This document shows positions 9,306 to 17,399 of a stretch of DNA of 64,000 nucleotides, in pieces. The notes under the pieces are model-generated. The model was not told where the DNA came from. It made no database searches and saw nothing but the letters and a program-made list of their open reading frames with translations. Numbering within the stretch: the stretch's first letter is position 1; every line of letters starts with the position of its first letter. The stretch lies in NCBI RefSeq assembly GCF_028471945.1, contig NZ_CP110128.1, positions 4,080,501-4,144,500 of the forward strand, given 5' to 3'. This DNA comes from Pseudomonas sp. WJP1 (lineage in GTDB: Bacteria > Pseudomonadota > Gammaproteobacteria > Pseudomonadales > Pseudomonadaceae). The position numbers and the translations under genes were made by a program.

Positions 9306-10184
9306 TTAAAGGACGGCGCCCCCATTGGGACTGATGACTTGCCCCACGAAATAGTGATCGCCTGCAAGGAATGTCGCCACGGACGCATATTCATCCGTTG
9401 TCCCGAACCTGCCCGCCGGTATGACTTGCCAGAACCTGCGTCGACCTTCCTCGCCGATGGAATCGAGATATTCTTCAAAGAAAGGGGTCGACACCCCGCC
9501 CGGGGCCAAGGCATTGACCAGGATATTGCCCCCGGCAACTTCCGCTGCGACCGATTTGGTGAAGGCAATGACGGCGCCCTTCGACGCGCTGTAGTGCGGA
9601 CTGTGCGCACTGATTGCCGACATCCCGGCGATCGAGGCAAGGTTCACGATGCGACCATAGCGTTGTTCCTGCATCAGCTTGAGCGCTTCGCGCGTGCAAT
9701 AGAACATGCCGTGCACATTGACATCCCAGTACCGATGCCACTCCTCATCGGTTATTTCACTGGTGAAACCTAGCGACTGTCTCGGTTGCGCAGTCGTGAT
9801 GTAGGCGTAGTGTTTATTGCGTCGTACTGCGTCAGCTGCCCCCGTGGGAGCCAGCGCCGCGTTATTCACAAGAATGTGCAAAGTGCCAAAACGCTGGACA
9901 ATGTCGGCGAACATGGCGACGACCTGGCTGCTCGAAGAGATGTCGCAGTGCAGGGCCAGGCAGTTGGCACCTGCCGCTTCAACAGCCTTTCGGGTTTCCT
10001 CCAGGGCGGGAATATCGATATCGCAGATCACGACATCTGCACCGGCCCGCGCGAAATGCAGTGCAATGGTTCCCCCCAGGCCACGGCCAGCGCCGGTAAT
10101 CAATACGACACGGCCTGAAAAGTTGCGCGTGCTTGCCTGCGCCATTTCAAATGGCGCGTGTTCAAGTTGCTCGTCCAATGGCAT
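9306..10184 (-). CDS. short-chain dehydrogenase/reductase (SDR 1)
   Basis: 292 residues. Cofactor motif TGAGRGLGG (residues 30-38), NNAA at 107-110 and catalytic Ser184, Tyr198 and Lys202 (HYSASK) form a complete classical SDR. An N-terminal extension of about 24 residues and an insertion around 120-145 make it longer than the usual 250. ATG 10184 has GGAG seven bases upstream; a TTG start at 10217 is less likely. NAD is suggested by the Asp in CDID after beta-strand 2. It probably begins the second transcription unit of the cluster (SDR1, FAH, perhaps DUF1329), with the shared 35-bp motif 60 bases upstream. Confidence 0.9.
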   Translation of the reverse strand: MPLDEQLEHAPFEMAQASTRNFSGRVVLITGAGRGLGGTIALHFARAGADVVICDIDIPALEETRKAVEAAGANCLALHCDISSSSQVVAMFADIVQRFGTLHILVNNAALAPTGAADAVRRNKHYAYITTAQPRQSLGFTSEITDEEWHRYWDVNVHGMFYCTREALKLMQEQRYGRIVNLASIAGMSAISAHSPHYSASKGAVIAFTKSVAAEVAGGNILVNALAPGGVSTPFFEEYLDSIGEEGRRRFWQVIPAGRFGTTDEYASVATFLAGDHYFVGQVISPNGGAVL

Positions 10185-10243
10185 AAATGACTCCGGTATT
10201 TGGTTGACGTGAGACAAGTATCTGCAGAAAAATAAATCCGGTT

Positions 10244-10281
10244 TTGACGATCTGGGGTAATAATTTTACATTTTGGGGTAA
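10244..10281. promoter_or_regulatory. putative AraC-regulator binding site upstream of SDR 1
   Basis: Two direct half-sites, TCTGGGGTAA (10251-10260) and TTTGGGGTAA (10272-10281), are exactly 21 bp apart, two helical turns, as is usual for AraC/XylS-type dimers. The 35 bases from 10244 match 16216-16250 at 27 positions, with common blocks TTGAC, TCTGGGGTA and TTTTACAT. The second half-site overlaps the last codons of the HD gene. The role as operator is inferred. Confidence 0.55.
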
Positions 10282-10868
10282 GCGGGTGTTTCAGCGCTAA
10301 ACATGGGCCCGTAGAGGGACAACCTGGGCTTGGCAAAAATACGCCGCAGCATCGGTTCAAAGAAACTCAGGGGCAATGTTTCACCTTCAGGGTCGAAGGC
10401 AGGACTGTCGTACAACTCGATAAACTCTGCAGTGCGCACATAGTTCGAATGATCCTTGAACATGTCGCGCATGTGGCGATCCATTCCAATGCGGTGAAAA
10501 AAGTTATAACCCTGAAAAATCCCATGATTCTGGATCATCCAGTGATTTTCTTCGCTGACAAAGGGTTTGAGGATAACCGCCGCCACTTCAGAGTGATTGT
10601 AGGCGCCTAACGTATCACCGATGTCATGCAGTAACGCGCACACCACATACTCTTCGTCGCGACCATCACGATAGGCGCGTGTAGCCGTTTGCAGGCAGTG
10701 ACTCAGGCGATCAATCGGAAAGCCGGAAAAATCACCCGACAGCAGATTCATGTGCGCGATGATTCGATCCGGCAAGGCGCTGGCAAAGCTTTTAAACTCT
10801 GCAGATATAATATCCCAGTCTTTTTGAGTGCTTTGATCCATCCGGGTAAACAAGGCAGTTTCGCTCAT
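10266..10868 (-). CDS. HD-domain protein, possible diiron (PhnZ/TmpB-like) oxygenase or phosphohydrolase
   Basis: 200 residues. A full set of six possible metal ligands can be read: His57, His81-Asp82 (LLHDIGD), His92 (NHSE), His115 (QNHG) and Asp154 (ELYDSP). The 24-residue spacing from the first His to HD is the same as in PhnZ-type mixed-valence diiron oxygenases, but the same residues also occur in dinuclear HD phosphohydrolases. The N-terminal tyrosine/glutamate lid of PhnZ is not evident. Its place inside a cluster that also has a 2-oxoglutarate dioxygenase favours an oxidative role, as in TmpA/TmpB and PhnY/PhnZ pairs; this is inference. It is transcribed with the SDR, MFS and BKACE genes upstream. 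Confidence 0.75.
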   Translation of the reverse strand: MSETALFTRMDQSTQKDWDIISAEFKSFASALPDRIIAHMNLLSGDFSGFPIDRLSHCLQTATRAYRDGRDEEYVVCALLHDIGDTLGAYNHSEVAAVILKPFVSEENHWMIQNHGIFQGYNFFHRIGMDRHMRDMFKDHSNYVRTAEFIELYDSPAFDPEGETLPLSFFEPMLRRIFAKPRLSLYGPMFSAETPAYPKM

Positions 10869-10956
10869 TTAACTCTTCTCATCTTGATGAATTTTAGTTA
10901 AAGCGACATTCATTAGTTAAGTTAGAGTCGTCACTTGTTCCAAAACGTCTTACTCA

Positions 10957-11688
10957 TCAGATCGCGCGGCGCATAAGGCTGTAACTCTGAGCGGTAGGTC
11001 CTGCGTCGGGCATATCCGCCAGGAACAAGGCCAGCGACACCACGTCTTCCGGGGTCTTGAACCACTCACCCGGCGGTATAGCCGCATCGCGCGTCATCTC
11101 GGTCTGTACAGGCCCTGGAATCAGCTCGTTGACACTGATGTTGTATTCCAGCAGTTCCACCGCGAGCGACTGGGTGAGCATCCACATACCGCTCTTGCTG
11201 CAGGAGTAGGCCGAAAAACCGGGGGTGGCACGGTGGCGCTGGCCAGAACCGATCATGATGATTTTCCCGGCACCGCGCCGGCGCAGGTGCGGGATGGCGG
11301 CATGAGCGGTGTGGTAGGCACCGGTCAGGTTGATGTCGATGGTCTTGCGCCACTGTGCCGGGTCACTGTCCTCGATCCGTCGTTGCTCGATCGCGATGCC
11401 GGCGTTGGCGACTACGATATCGACACCGCCGAATTCATCGCTGGCGCGCTGGTACAGGGCGACGACTGCGGCGTAGTCACCCACGTCGGCTGTCTGGGCG
11501 ACAGCCTGGCCGTCTGCCTCGATAATCATGCGCACAGTCTCGGCTATTTCCGCTGCGCTGCGTGCACTGCAAACCACCGCGGCGCCGGCCTGCGCATAAG
11601 CCAGGGCAATGGCGCGGCCAATGCCACGACCAGCACCGGTGATGACGGCAACTTTACCCTTGAGCGGTTTTGAAAGGATGTGATTCAT
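10957..11688 (-). CDS. short-chain dehydrogenase/reductase (SDR 2)
   Basis: 243 residues, classical SDR size. TGAGRGIG at residues 17-24, NAG at 95-97 and the catalytic set Ser148, Tyr161, Lys165 (YSCSK) are present. The start at 11688 (MNHILS) has AAGGA ten bases upstream; an ATG at 11697 has that site too close. It lies between the MFS gene (28 bases upstream) and the HD gene and probably oxidises an alcohol intermediate of the pathway. It is not closely similar to SDR 1, so two different oxidation steps, or oxidation and reduction, are likely. Confidence 0.9.
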   Translation of the reverse strand: MNHILSKPLKGKVAVITGAGRGIGRAIALAYAQAGAAVVCSARSAAEIAETVRMIIEADGQAVAQTADVGDYAAVVALYQRASDEFGGVDIVVANAGIAIEQRRIEDSDPAQWRKTIDINLTGAYHTAHAAIPHLRRRGAGKIIMIGSGQRHRATPGFSAYSCSKSGMWMLTQSLAVELLEYNISVNELIPGPVQTEMTRDAAIPPGEWFKTPEDVVSLALFLADMPDAGPTAQSYSLMRRAI

Positions 11689-11724
11689 CGTCTGCATTTC
11701 CTTACGGGATGTGAGAGGTGTTTT

Positions 11725-13056
11725 TCAACGCGATTGTTGGCAACTGGAGGACGCATGGCGGCGCAGGTCGTGGAGGTAATGAGACCTTGCGAAAGCAAAC
11801 GCCAATGCTGCGCCAATCGAGACTAACGGGACCCACTGCAACGCACCGAGCAGGCCGATTCGGTCGGCGAGCAGGCCAGTCAGATAGGGCCCTGGCGCGG
11901 CACCCAGCAGGTTGCCGGCCAGCGCCAGGGTGGCAATGGCGGTGCCATGGAGAGAGACGTGCACCAGATCGGTGACGATGGCGCCCGCTGAGCCATAAGT
12001 GCCAGCCGCAAAAAAAACGCCCGTGATGATGACCGCAAACTGTCCGGCGCCGGGTGGCAAGCGCATGCTGATCATCAGCAGTACGCAGGATCCCAGGCAG
12101 TAGAGGATGGCGGGCAGCGTTTTGTTTTTGTCCGACTTGCGCCCCACCCAGTCAGTGAAAACGCCGCACAAACCCATGCCGAGCCCGCTGGCGATCAGTA
12201 ACACGGCCGCCGCCAGTGCCGACTTGTCAGCGGGTAAATCGTAGTAGCGGTTAAGGTAGCTGGGCATCCAGGCAATGATGGTGTAAGCGGTAAAGAGCTG
12301 AAGGCCACTGCCAACATAGGTGAACACCAGCGTAGGCGCGCCGAACAAGGTCTTGAGAAGTGAGCGCAATCGAATTTTTTCAACACGTTTGCCCTCCACC
12401 GGCGACTCGGCCAACTCGAGGGGCCTGTACCGCGCCAGGCGTGTTTCACTCACCGTGAATGCAAAGAACAGGATCAAGAGAAATCCGAGCGCCGACATGG
12501 CAATCAACGCGGCGCGCCAACCAAAGTGATTCGCAATCACGCCGCTTGAGGCCAGCCCCAGTACCGAGCCAAACATGCCGGCGGAGGTAAAGGCCCCGGT
12601 CAGCGTGGCACGCATGGAAGACGGGAATACACTCAAGATGATTGCAAGCCCAACGCTGCCGTAGCCCGCCTCGCCTATACCGACAAACAATCGGGCGAGC
12701 AGCAGCTGGTTATAGTGTTCTGCCAGCCCACAGGCCAAAGTGCTCAGACTCCAGAACAGCGCCATGATCACCACACTTTTAACCCGCCCCCAGCGGTCCG
12801 CCATCAACGCGGCCGGTACAGCCAGCAAGCCAACCGCAAGGCCCACGATGCCGCTGAGCAGGCCAAGTTGTGCATCGCTCAAGGCCCACTCGGCCTTCAG
12901 TTGTGGAAAAACTGCATTGAGTGCCTGTCGCGACATGTAGTCAGACAGCATCAATGCATAGATAACGATAAATACCAGCCAGCAATAGGCACGCGGGCGT
13001 GAAATCTCGCGCGGAGGATTCACTGCAATCGACATGGAAAACTTCTCTACCTGCAT
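11725..13056 (-). CDS. MFS transporter
   Basis: 443 residues with about twelve hydrophobic segments in two groups of six. The cytoplasmic loop after segment 2 carries ADRWGRVK, the MFS motif A, repeated in a weaker form as TDWVGRKSDKNK in the second half. A long central loop (RYRPLELAESPVEGKRVEKIRLRS) splits the halves. This is the layout of aromatic acid or sugar-acid proton symporters. It is placed between the BKACE and SDR 2 genes, so it probably imports the pathway substrate. The start is uncertain: ATG 13056 has a GGGGG site, while ATG 13035 gives MSIAVNPPRE. Confidence 0.9.
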   Translation of the reverse strand: MQVEKFSMSIAVNPPREISRPRAYCWLVFIVIYALMLSDYMSRQALNAVFPQLKAEWALSDAQLGLLSGIVGLAVGLLAVPAALMADRWGRVKSVVIMALFWSLSTLACGLAEHYNQLLLARLFVGIGEAGYGSVGLAIILSVFPSSMRATLTGAFTSAGMFGSVLGLASSGVIANHFGWRAALIAMSALGFLLILFFAFTVSETRLARYRPLELAESPVEGKRVEKIRLRSLLKTLFGAPTLVFTYVGSGLQLFTAYTIIAWMPSYLNRYYDLPADKSALAAAVLLIASGLGMGLCGVFTDWVGRKSDKNKTLPAILYCLGSCVLLMISMRLPPGAGQFAVIITGVFFAAGTYGSAGAIVTDLVHVSLHGTAIATLALAGNLLGAAPGPYLTGLLADRIGLLGALQWVPLVSIGAALAFAFARSHYLHDLRRHASSSCQQSR

Positions 13057-13161
13057 ATCGCCCCCATTATTTTTATCCCACGCAATTCAAGCGAATTGCG
13101 CACGGCTGCAGTCCGGGCAGGAAGGCGCTACCGCCTTTCTGCCCGTGCTCTGAGAGGAGAA

Positions 13162-14217
13162 CTATCGACCGTGGGTCGAGGGAACTATCGGGCCCGCAGT
13201 GCGGTTGGGAAGCATGCCGTTTGCAGCGAGGGTTTCGTCTGCGTCCTTGTACCAGGTGCCAATGCGGTAGATTTGGCGCGCCTCCTTGCCGGTCGCAATC
13301 TCGCGGCCCAGCTCTTTTGCCACACGGACCGTTTGCCGGACCTGATCCACAGAACCGAAGCGCTGGCCATGCTGCCCAATGATGGTGTCTTCGTTGCCGC
13401 AGCGCGGGTGCAACCCCATGGCCAATGCCATCATGTTGAACGGCAGCACATTCTTGAGCAGAGACTCGGCGGTCAATGTGCACGCTTGCGGTACACGCTG
13501 GACAAAGTTCATGAAGTTGAACGGATTGGGCCCCTCGAATCCTCCGCCCACCCCGATCCAGGTCAAATTCAATGGGCCGGTGTAGACACCTTTGCGGACC
13601 AGGCGCTGCAGGGTTTCGAGCGCGTGGATACCCGTTAGCTGGAAGTGCGGCTGAATCCCGGATGCCTGCAAGCGACGCAGGTGCTCCGCCACCCAGGCAG
13701 GTCCCGCGGGCACTGTCATCTCGCTATAGGCTGAGCCGAGTAGCGGATTGCCCAGTGAAGTGCCCTCGATGTATTCGGGATAGAGCAACTCCATGATGTT
13801 CATCTGCGTCGTGTTGATCGCCACCGTCACCTGGTCGGGCTTTGGATCAAGGTCTGCCAGCATATGGCGTGTGTCGTCGGACAGCCATTTGGCGGCCTGG
13901 CCATCGTTTTCCGGGGCGAATGAAATCGAACCGCCGACCTGGATAATCATGTCCGGCACAGCTTCGCGCACTCCGGCGATCAGCTCATTGAATTTGGACA
14001 GGCGTTTCGAGCCCTTGCCATCAAGTTCGCGCACATGCAGGTGCAGCACAGTGGCGCCAGCCTCGTAACACTCCACTGCCTTTTCGATGTGTTCTGCCAT
14101 GGTGACCGGGATATCTTCCGGGAAATCCTCAGGCATCCATTCGGGACCGTACGGGGCGACGGTAATAACTACTTTTTCCTGGTTTTCCGGGTGCAGCGAA
14201 TCGTCTAGAAATTGCAT
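13162..14217 (-). CDS. beta-keto acid cleavage enzyme (BKACE, 3-keto-5-aminohexanoate cleavage family)
   Basis: 351 residues. The N-terminal VVITVAPYGPE is followed by ATVLHLHVRELDGKGS, the zinc-binding His-x-His (His59, His61) of BKACE TIM barrels, and by IIQVGGS and TWIGVGGG later. The family condenses a beta-keto acid with acetyl-CoA, giving acetoacetate and a new acyl-CoA. It is longer than the 270-310 residues of Kce itself, so a different substrate is probable. Its genes are usually next to the dehydrogenases that make the keto acid; here two SDRs, a dioxygenase and a transporter lie in the same run of genes. Confidence 0.88.
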   Translation of the reverse strand: MQFLDDSLHPENQEKVVITVAPYGPEWMPEDFPEDIPVTMAEHIEKAVECYEAGATVLHLHVRELDGKGSKRLSKFNELIAGVREAVPDMIIQVGGSISFAPENDGQAAKWLSDDTRHMLADLDPKPDQVTVAINTTQMNIMELLYPEYIEGTSLGNPLLGSAYSEMTVPAGPAWVAEHLRRLQASGIQPHFQLTGIHALETLQRLVRKGVYTGPLNLTWIGVGGGFEGPNPFNFMNFVQRVPQACTLTAESLLKNVLPFNMMALAMGLHPRCGNEDTIIGQHGQRFGSVDQVRQTVRVAKELGREIATGKEARQIYRIGTWYKDADETLAANGMLPNRTAGPIVPSTHGR

Positions 14218-14274
14218 TTTCTATCTCACTGTCAGCTAGTTGGATCGGATTGGAAAAAGGCTGTGCCTACCCGC

Positions 14275-15123
14275 TCAATAAGGCCGGTCACCGATGATCG
14301 TGGCGCGGTCCATCTGGCGATGGCACGGCGGGTAATCCATCACGGCGTAATGCTGGGTGCAGCGGTTGTCCCAGATCGCCATGCTGTTTTTCTTCCAGCG
14401 CCAGCGCACTTGATATTCAGGTACGTACGCCTGGCTGATCAGGTATTGCAGCAGGTCGCCACCGGCCTGGTTGCAGTCCTGTCCGTAACGCACGCGTTCC
14501 TTGGTGTGGTAGTTCACGAAGTGCGTCGCGAAGGCATTGACGAACAGGACCTTTTCGCCGGTTTCCGGATGAGTGCGGACCACCGGATGCTCCGCGTCCG
14601 GAAACTGGGCCTTCAACGCATGGCGTTTTTCACGCGGCATTGCCGCGCCGAAACTCGACTGGATGCTATGACTGGCAATCAGGTCGCTGATCTGCGCCTT
14701 GACCTGATCCGGCAGGTTGTCATGGGCCAACACCATATTGGCCCACATCGTGTCACCCCCTACTGGCGGACACTCCACGCAGCGCAGCACGGCCCCCATG
14801 GGCGGTGCCTGACGCCAGGTGGCATCGGTATGCCAGGTGTTCTCATAGCGATCGAGCGGCGCGTCCGGGCGCTTGTAGATTTGCACCAGACCGGGCGCCT
14901 CGGGGTCGGTTGGCGCGACCGGGTGGTCCTCCAGATCACCAAAGCGCCGGGCAAAGCTCGCATGCTCAGCCCTGGTTATGTCCTGGTCACGCAGAAACAG
15001 CACCCGATGCTTGATCAACGCCTCGCGGATAAACCCGAACACGTCATCGTCGTGGATGGCGTCGGCTACATTGACACCGATCAGCTCGGCACCGATGGAA
15101 CAGGTCAGTTGTTCAACTCGCAT
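14275..15123 (-). CDS. TauD/TfdA-family Fe(II)/2-oxoglutarate dioxygenase
   Basis: 282 residues. The iron triad is visible as His98 and Asp100 (NTWHTDATW) and His258 (CTQHYA), and the 2-oxoglutarate-binding arginine as Arg269 (CHRQMDRAT). N-terminal GAELIGVNV and LFLRDQDIT are typical of the TauD/TfdA group. These cytoplasmic enzymes hydroxylate a substrate beside a sulfonate, ether, ammonium or phosphonate group, often releasing it. It starts 10 bases after the reductase gene stop and is clearly co-transcribed. Substrate unknown; the sulfonate/herbicide names should not be transferred. Confidence 0.92.
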   Translation of the reverse strand: MRVEQLTCSIGAELIGVNVADAIHDDDVFGFIREALIKHRVLFLRDQDITRAEHASFARRFGDLEDHPVAPTDPEAPGLVQIYKRPDAPLDRYENTWHTDATWRQAPPMGAVLRCVECPPVGGDTMWANMVLAHDNLPDQVKAQISDLIASHSIQSSFGAAMPREKRHALKAQFPDAEHPVVRTHPETGEKVLFVNAFATHFVNYHTKERVRYGQDCNQAGGDLLQYLISQAYVPEYQVRWRWKKNSMAIWDNRCTQHYAVMDYPPCHRQMDRATIIGDRPY

Positions 15124-15133
15124 GGTGACCTCC

Positions 15134-16114
15134 TCAGATCACGAAAATCGAGGAACCCGTGGTTTTGCGCGCTTCCAGATCGCGATGGGCCTGCACCGCG
15201 TCCTGTAGCGCGTAACGCTGGTTGATCGGGATGTTGATGCGACCGGCTGCAACATGACCGAAGATTTCCCCGGCGAGTGCGGCCTTTTCCACCGGATCGA
15301 CGATGTAATCCGCCAGTGCCGGACGGGTTAGGAAAGGCGACCCCTTGGTGGCAAGGATTTGTGGATCAAAGCCTGAGACCGGGCCGGAAGCGAAGCCCAG
15401 GCATACGACCAGTCCGCGCCGCTTGACCGAATTCAAAGAGGCATCGAAAGTGTCTTTGCCCACACTGTCGATCACCACGTTGACGCCAACGCCATCGGTC
15501 AACTCGCGGACCCGTGCGGCCACGTCTTCGTAGCTGTAGTTGATCGTATGGTCACAACCATGAGCCCGCGCAATCTCGGCCTTGGCTTCGCTCGATACGG
15601 TGCCGATAACCGTCACACCGAGCAGCTTGGCCCACTGCGATACGATCAGGCCGACACCGCCTGCCGCCGCATGCATGAGGATGGTGTCGCCCGCCTTGAA
15701 GTCATGGATGCGACGCATCAGGTAGGACGACGTCAGCCCGCGCATGGTCATGCCCGCCGCTGTTTCGCACGAAATGGCATCGGGCAGTTTGATCAAGGGC
15801 GCCGCGGGTATCAGGCGCTCGGTGCTATAGGCACCCAAGGTGTTAAGGAAGCCGGTGTAGGTAACCCGATCGCCGACCGCAACATTGCTCACCCCTTCGC
15901 CAACGGCCTGGACCACGCCAGCGCCTTCCACGCCCATGCCGGCAGGAAGCGGCATCGGGTACAACCCGGAGCGGAAATAGGTATCGGCAAAATTCAGGCC
16001 CACCGCTTCATGACGCAATCGAACCTGCCCAGGACCTGGATCGCCAACCTCCATTTCTTCCCAGCGCAGAACATCCGGACCACCTGTTTCATTCATACGA
16101 ATTACGTGTGCCAA
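15134..16114 (-). CDS. NADPH:quinone oxidoreductase-like MDR reductase
   Basis: 326 residues of the zinc-free quinone reductase branch of the medium-chain dehydrogenase family: GVNFADTYFRSGLYPMPLP near the N-terminus, GMGVEGAGVV, and AAAGGVGLIVSQWAKLLG in the Rossmann fold; the usual catalytic and structural zinc cysteines are absent. These proteins reduce quinones or alpha,beta-unsaturated carbonyls with NADPH. It is the first gene of the minus-strand run and faces the AraC-type regulator across 152 bases carrying the shared motif. Confidence 0.9.
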   Translation of the reverse strand: MAHVIRMNETGGPDVLRWEEMEVGDPGPGQVRLRHEAVGLNFADTYFRSGLYPMPLPAGMGVEGAGVVQAVGEGVSNVAVGDRVTYTGFLNTLGAYSTERLIPAAPLIKLPDAISCETAAGMTMRGLTSSYLMRRIHDFKAGDTILMHAAAGGVGLIVSQWAKLLGVTVIGTVSSEAKAEIARAHGCDHTINYSYEDVAARVRELTDGVGVNVVIDSVGKDTFDASLNSVKRRGLVVCLGFASGPVSGFDPQILATKGSPFLTRPALADYIVDPVEKAALAGEIFGHVAAGRINIPINQRYALQDAVQAHRDLEARKTTGSSIFVI

Positions 16115-16215
16115 ATTGATTCTCCTCGAATACGAATTGCCGATCGTTTGCGCTCAATATCAGTGTGGTTAGCGCCACTCGTAGAAAAAGTATCCGCGAA
16201 TGTCCGCTGTTGGAC

Positions 16216-16250
16216 TTGACATTCTGGGGTATTTTTTTTACATCTCGAGG
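16216..16250 (+). promoter_or_regulatory. divergent control region: promoter and putative regulator site
   Basis: TTGACA (16216-16221) is followed after 17 bases by TACATC (16239-16244), a possible promoter for the regulator gene. The same 35 bases carry TCTGGGGTA (16223-16231) and TTTTACAT and match the site upstream of SDR 1 at 27 of 35 positions. The second half-site at 16244-16252 is weak (5 of 9 matches). The site is about 100 bases upstream of the reductase start and has the same orientation relative to the minus-strand operon as the site at 10244. Confidence 0.55.
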
Positions 16251-16266
16251 CAAAAATGGAGTTCCA

Positions 16267-17271
16267 ATGCCGAGTTTGCTTAGAAGTTCAAGCCTGACGA
16301 ATTTTATCGACGTTGCCCTCTCCGTCGGCCTGGACCCCTATCGACAGTTGCGCAAGGCAGGCATCACCGATGCGGCGCTGATGGATCCAAGCATCATGAT
16401 CCCGGCAAAATCGGTCATGCACTTGCTGGAAGACTCTGCGTATGCCGCGAAGATCGAAGACTTTGGCCTGCGCATGGGCCAAACCCGCCAGCTGGATAAC
16501 CTCGGTCCCCTGGCCATCGCCCTGCGCGAGGAGCAGACGCTGCGCAAAGCCTGGCAATCGCTGACACGCCGTCTCGGGCTCACTAACGAATCAATGGACT
16601 TGAGCATTGAAGAAGCGAACGGCGTGGCGATTTTCAAGCAGGAGCTCACCGACAATATGGGGGGGTCAGTGCGACAAGCGACCGAGCTCGTCACCTGCGT
16701 GATTTTCCGAACATTGAAGCAGCTGCTTGGCCCCGCCTGGAAACCTCGCAGTGTCTGTTTCACGCACCAGGCGCCAGTCAGCCTGGCGATGCACCGGCAG
16801 GTGTTTGGTGCATCGGTTCGGTTCAACCATGAATTCGACGGCATTGTCCTGGCCACCAGCGATCTGGATGCGGCGATCCAGTCCTATGACCCATTGATTG
16901 CGCGTCATGCACGGGAATTCCTCGATGCAAAACTGGCCCAGTCCGATGTGACGATGCCTGACAAAGTGCGCAAATTAGTCTTCGCGCTATTGCCGGCGGG
17001 CGAATGCGTAGCCGAAAAAGTGGCCCAGCAGCTTGGCGTGGACCGCAAGACCATGTATCGCCATCTCGCCCATCACGATCAAAGCTACTCATCCATTGTT
17101 GATGACGTTCGGGTCGATCTGGTGAACCGTTATGTCGTGAACCGCGAGCGATCGCTTTCAGAAGTCGCCATTCTTCTGGGCTTCTCGTCCTTGAGTGCCT
17201 TTTCGAGATGGTTTTCGGGGCGCTTTGGTTGCAGTGTGACGGCATGGCGTAGGGAGAAGCAGCGAGCGTAG
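16267..17271 (+). CDS. AraC-family transcriptional regulator
   Basis: 334 residues. The N-terminal part (about 1-200) resembles the arabinose-binding-like domain of the OruR/ArgR-type subgroup (VALSVGLDPYRQLRKAGI, FGLRMGQTRQLDNLGPL). The C-terminal AraC HTH is complete: VAQQLGVDRKTMYRHLAHHDQSYSSIVDDVR for the first helix-turn-helix and LSEVAILLGFSSLSAFSRWFSGRFG for the second. ATG 16267 has GGAG five bases upstream; a longer frame to 16165 overlaps the promoter. Its divergent position and the repeated motif point to control of the neighbouring catabolic genes. Confidence 0.92.
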   Translation: MPSLLRSSSLTNFIDVALSVGLDPYRQLRKAGITDAALMDPSIMIPAKSVMHLLEDSAYAAKIEDFGLRMGQTRQLDNLGPLAIALREEQTLRKAWQSLTRRLGLTNESMDLSIEEANGVAIFKQELTDNMGGSVRQATELVTCVIFRTLKQLLGPAWKPRSVCFTHQAPVSLAMHRQVFGASVRFNHEFDGIVLATSDLDAAIQSYDPLIARHAREFLDAKLAQSDVTMPDKVRKLVFALLPAGECVAEKVAQQLGVDRKTMYRHLAHHDQSYSSIVDDVRVDLVNRYVVNRERSLSEVAILLGFSSLSAFSRWFSGRFGCSVTAWRREKQRA

Positions 17272-17301
17272 TGTGGCGCGCGCTCAAAAACCGCAGCCAA
17301 T

Positions 17302-17335
17302 AAAAAAGGGCTTACCGCATAAACGGTAAACCCTT
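17302..17335 (-). terminator. original terminator of the interrupted tRNA-Leu locus
   Basis: On the minus strand a 12-bp stem (17306-17317 with 17324-17335, one G-U pair) is followed by a T run (17302-17307 read in reverse). It lies directly outside the left 69-bp repeat and in the correct orientation for the tRNA-Leu before island insertion. Confidence 0.7.
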
Positions 17336-17399
17336 GATATTCATGGTGCCCGAAGCCGGAATCGAACCGGCACGCCCTTACGAGCGGGGGATTTTAAGT
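17331..17399. repeat. attL-like copy: 3' part of tRNA-Leu
   Basis: Identical over 69 bases to 25141-25209. It contains the CCA end, acceptor 3' strand, T arm, variable arm and part of the anticodon arm (17344-17399) in minus orientation. The sequence leaves the tRNA at 17400. Confidence 0.9.
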
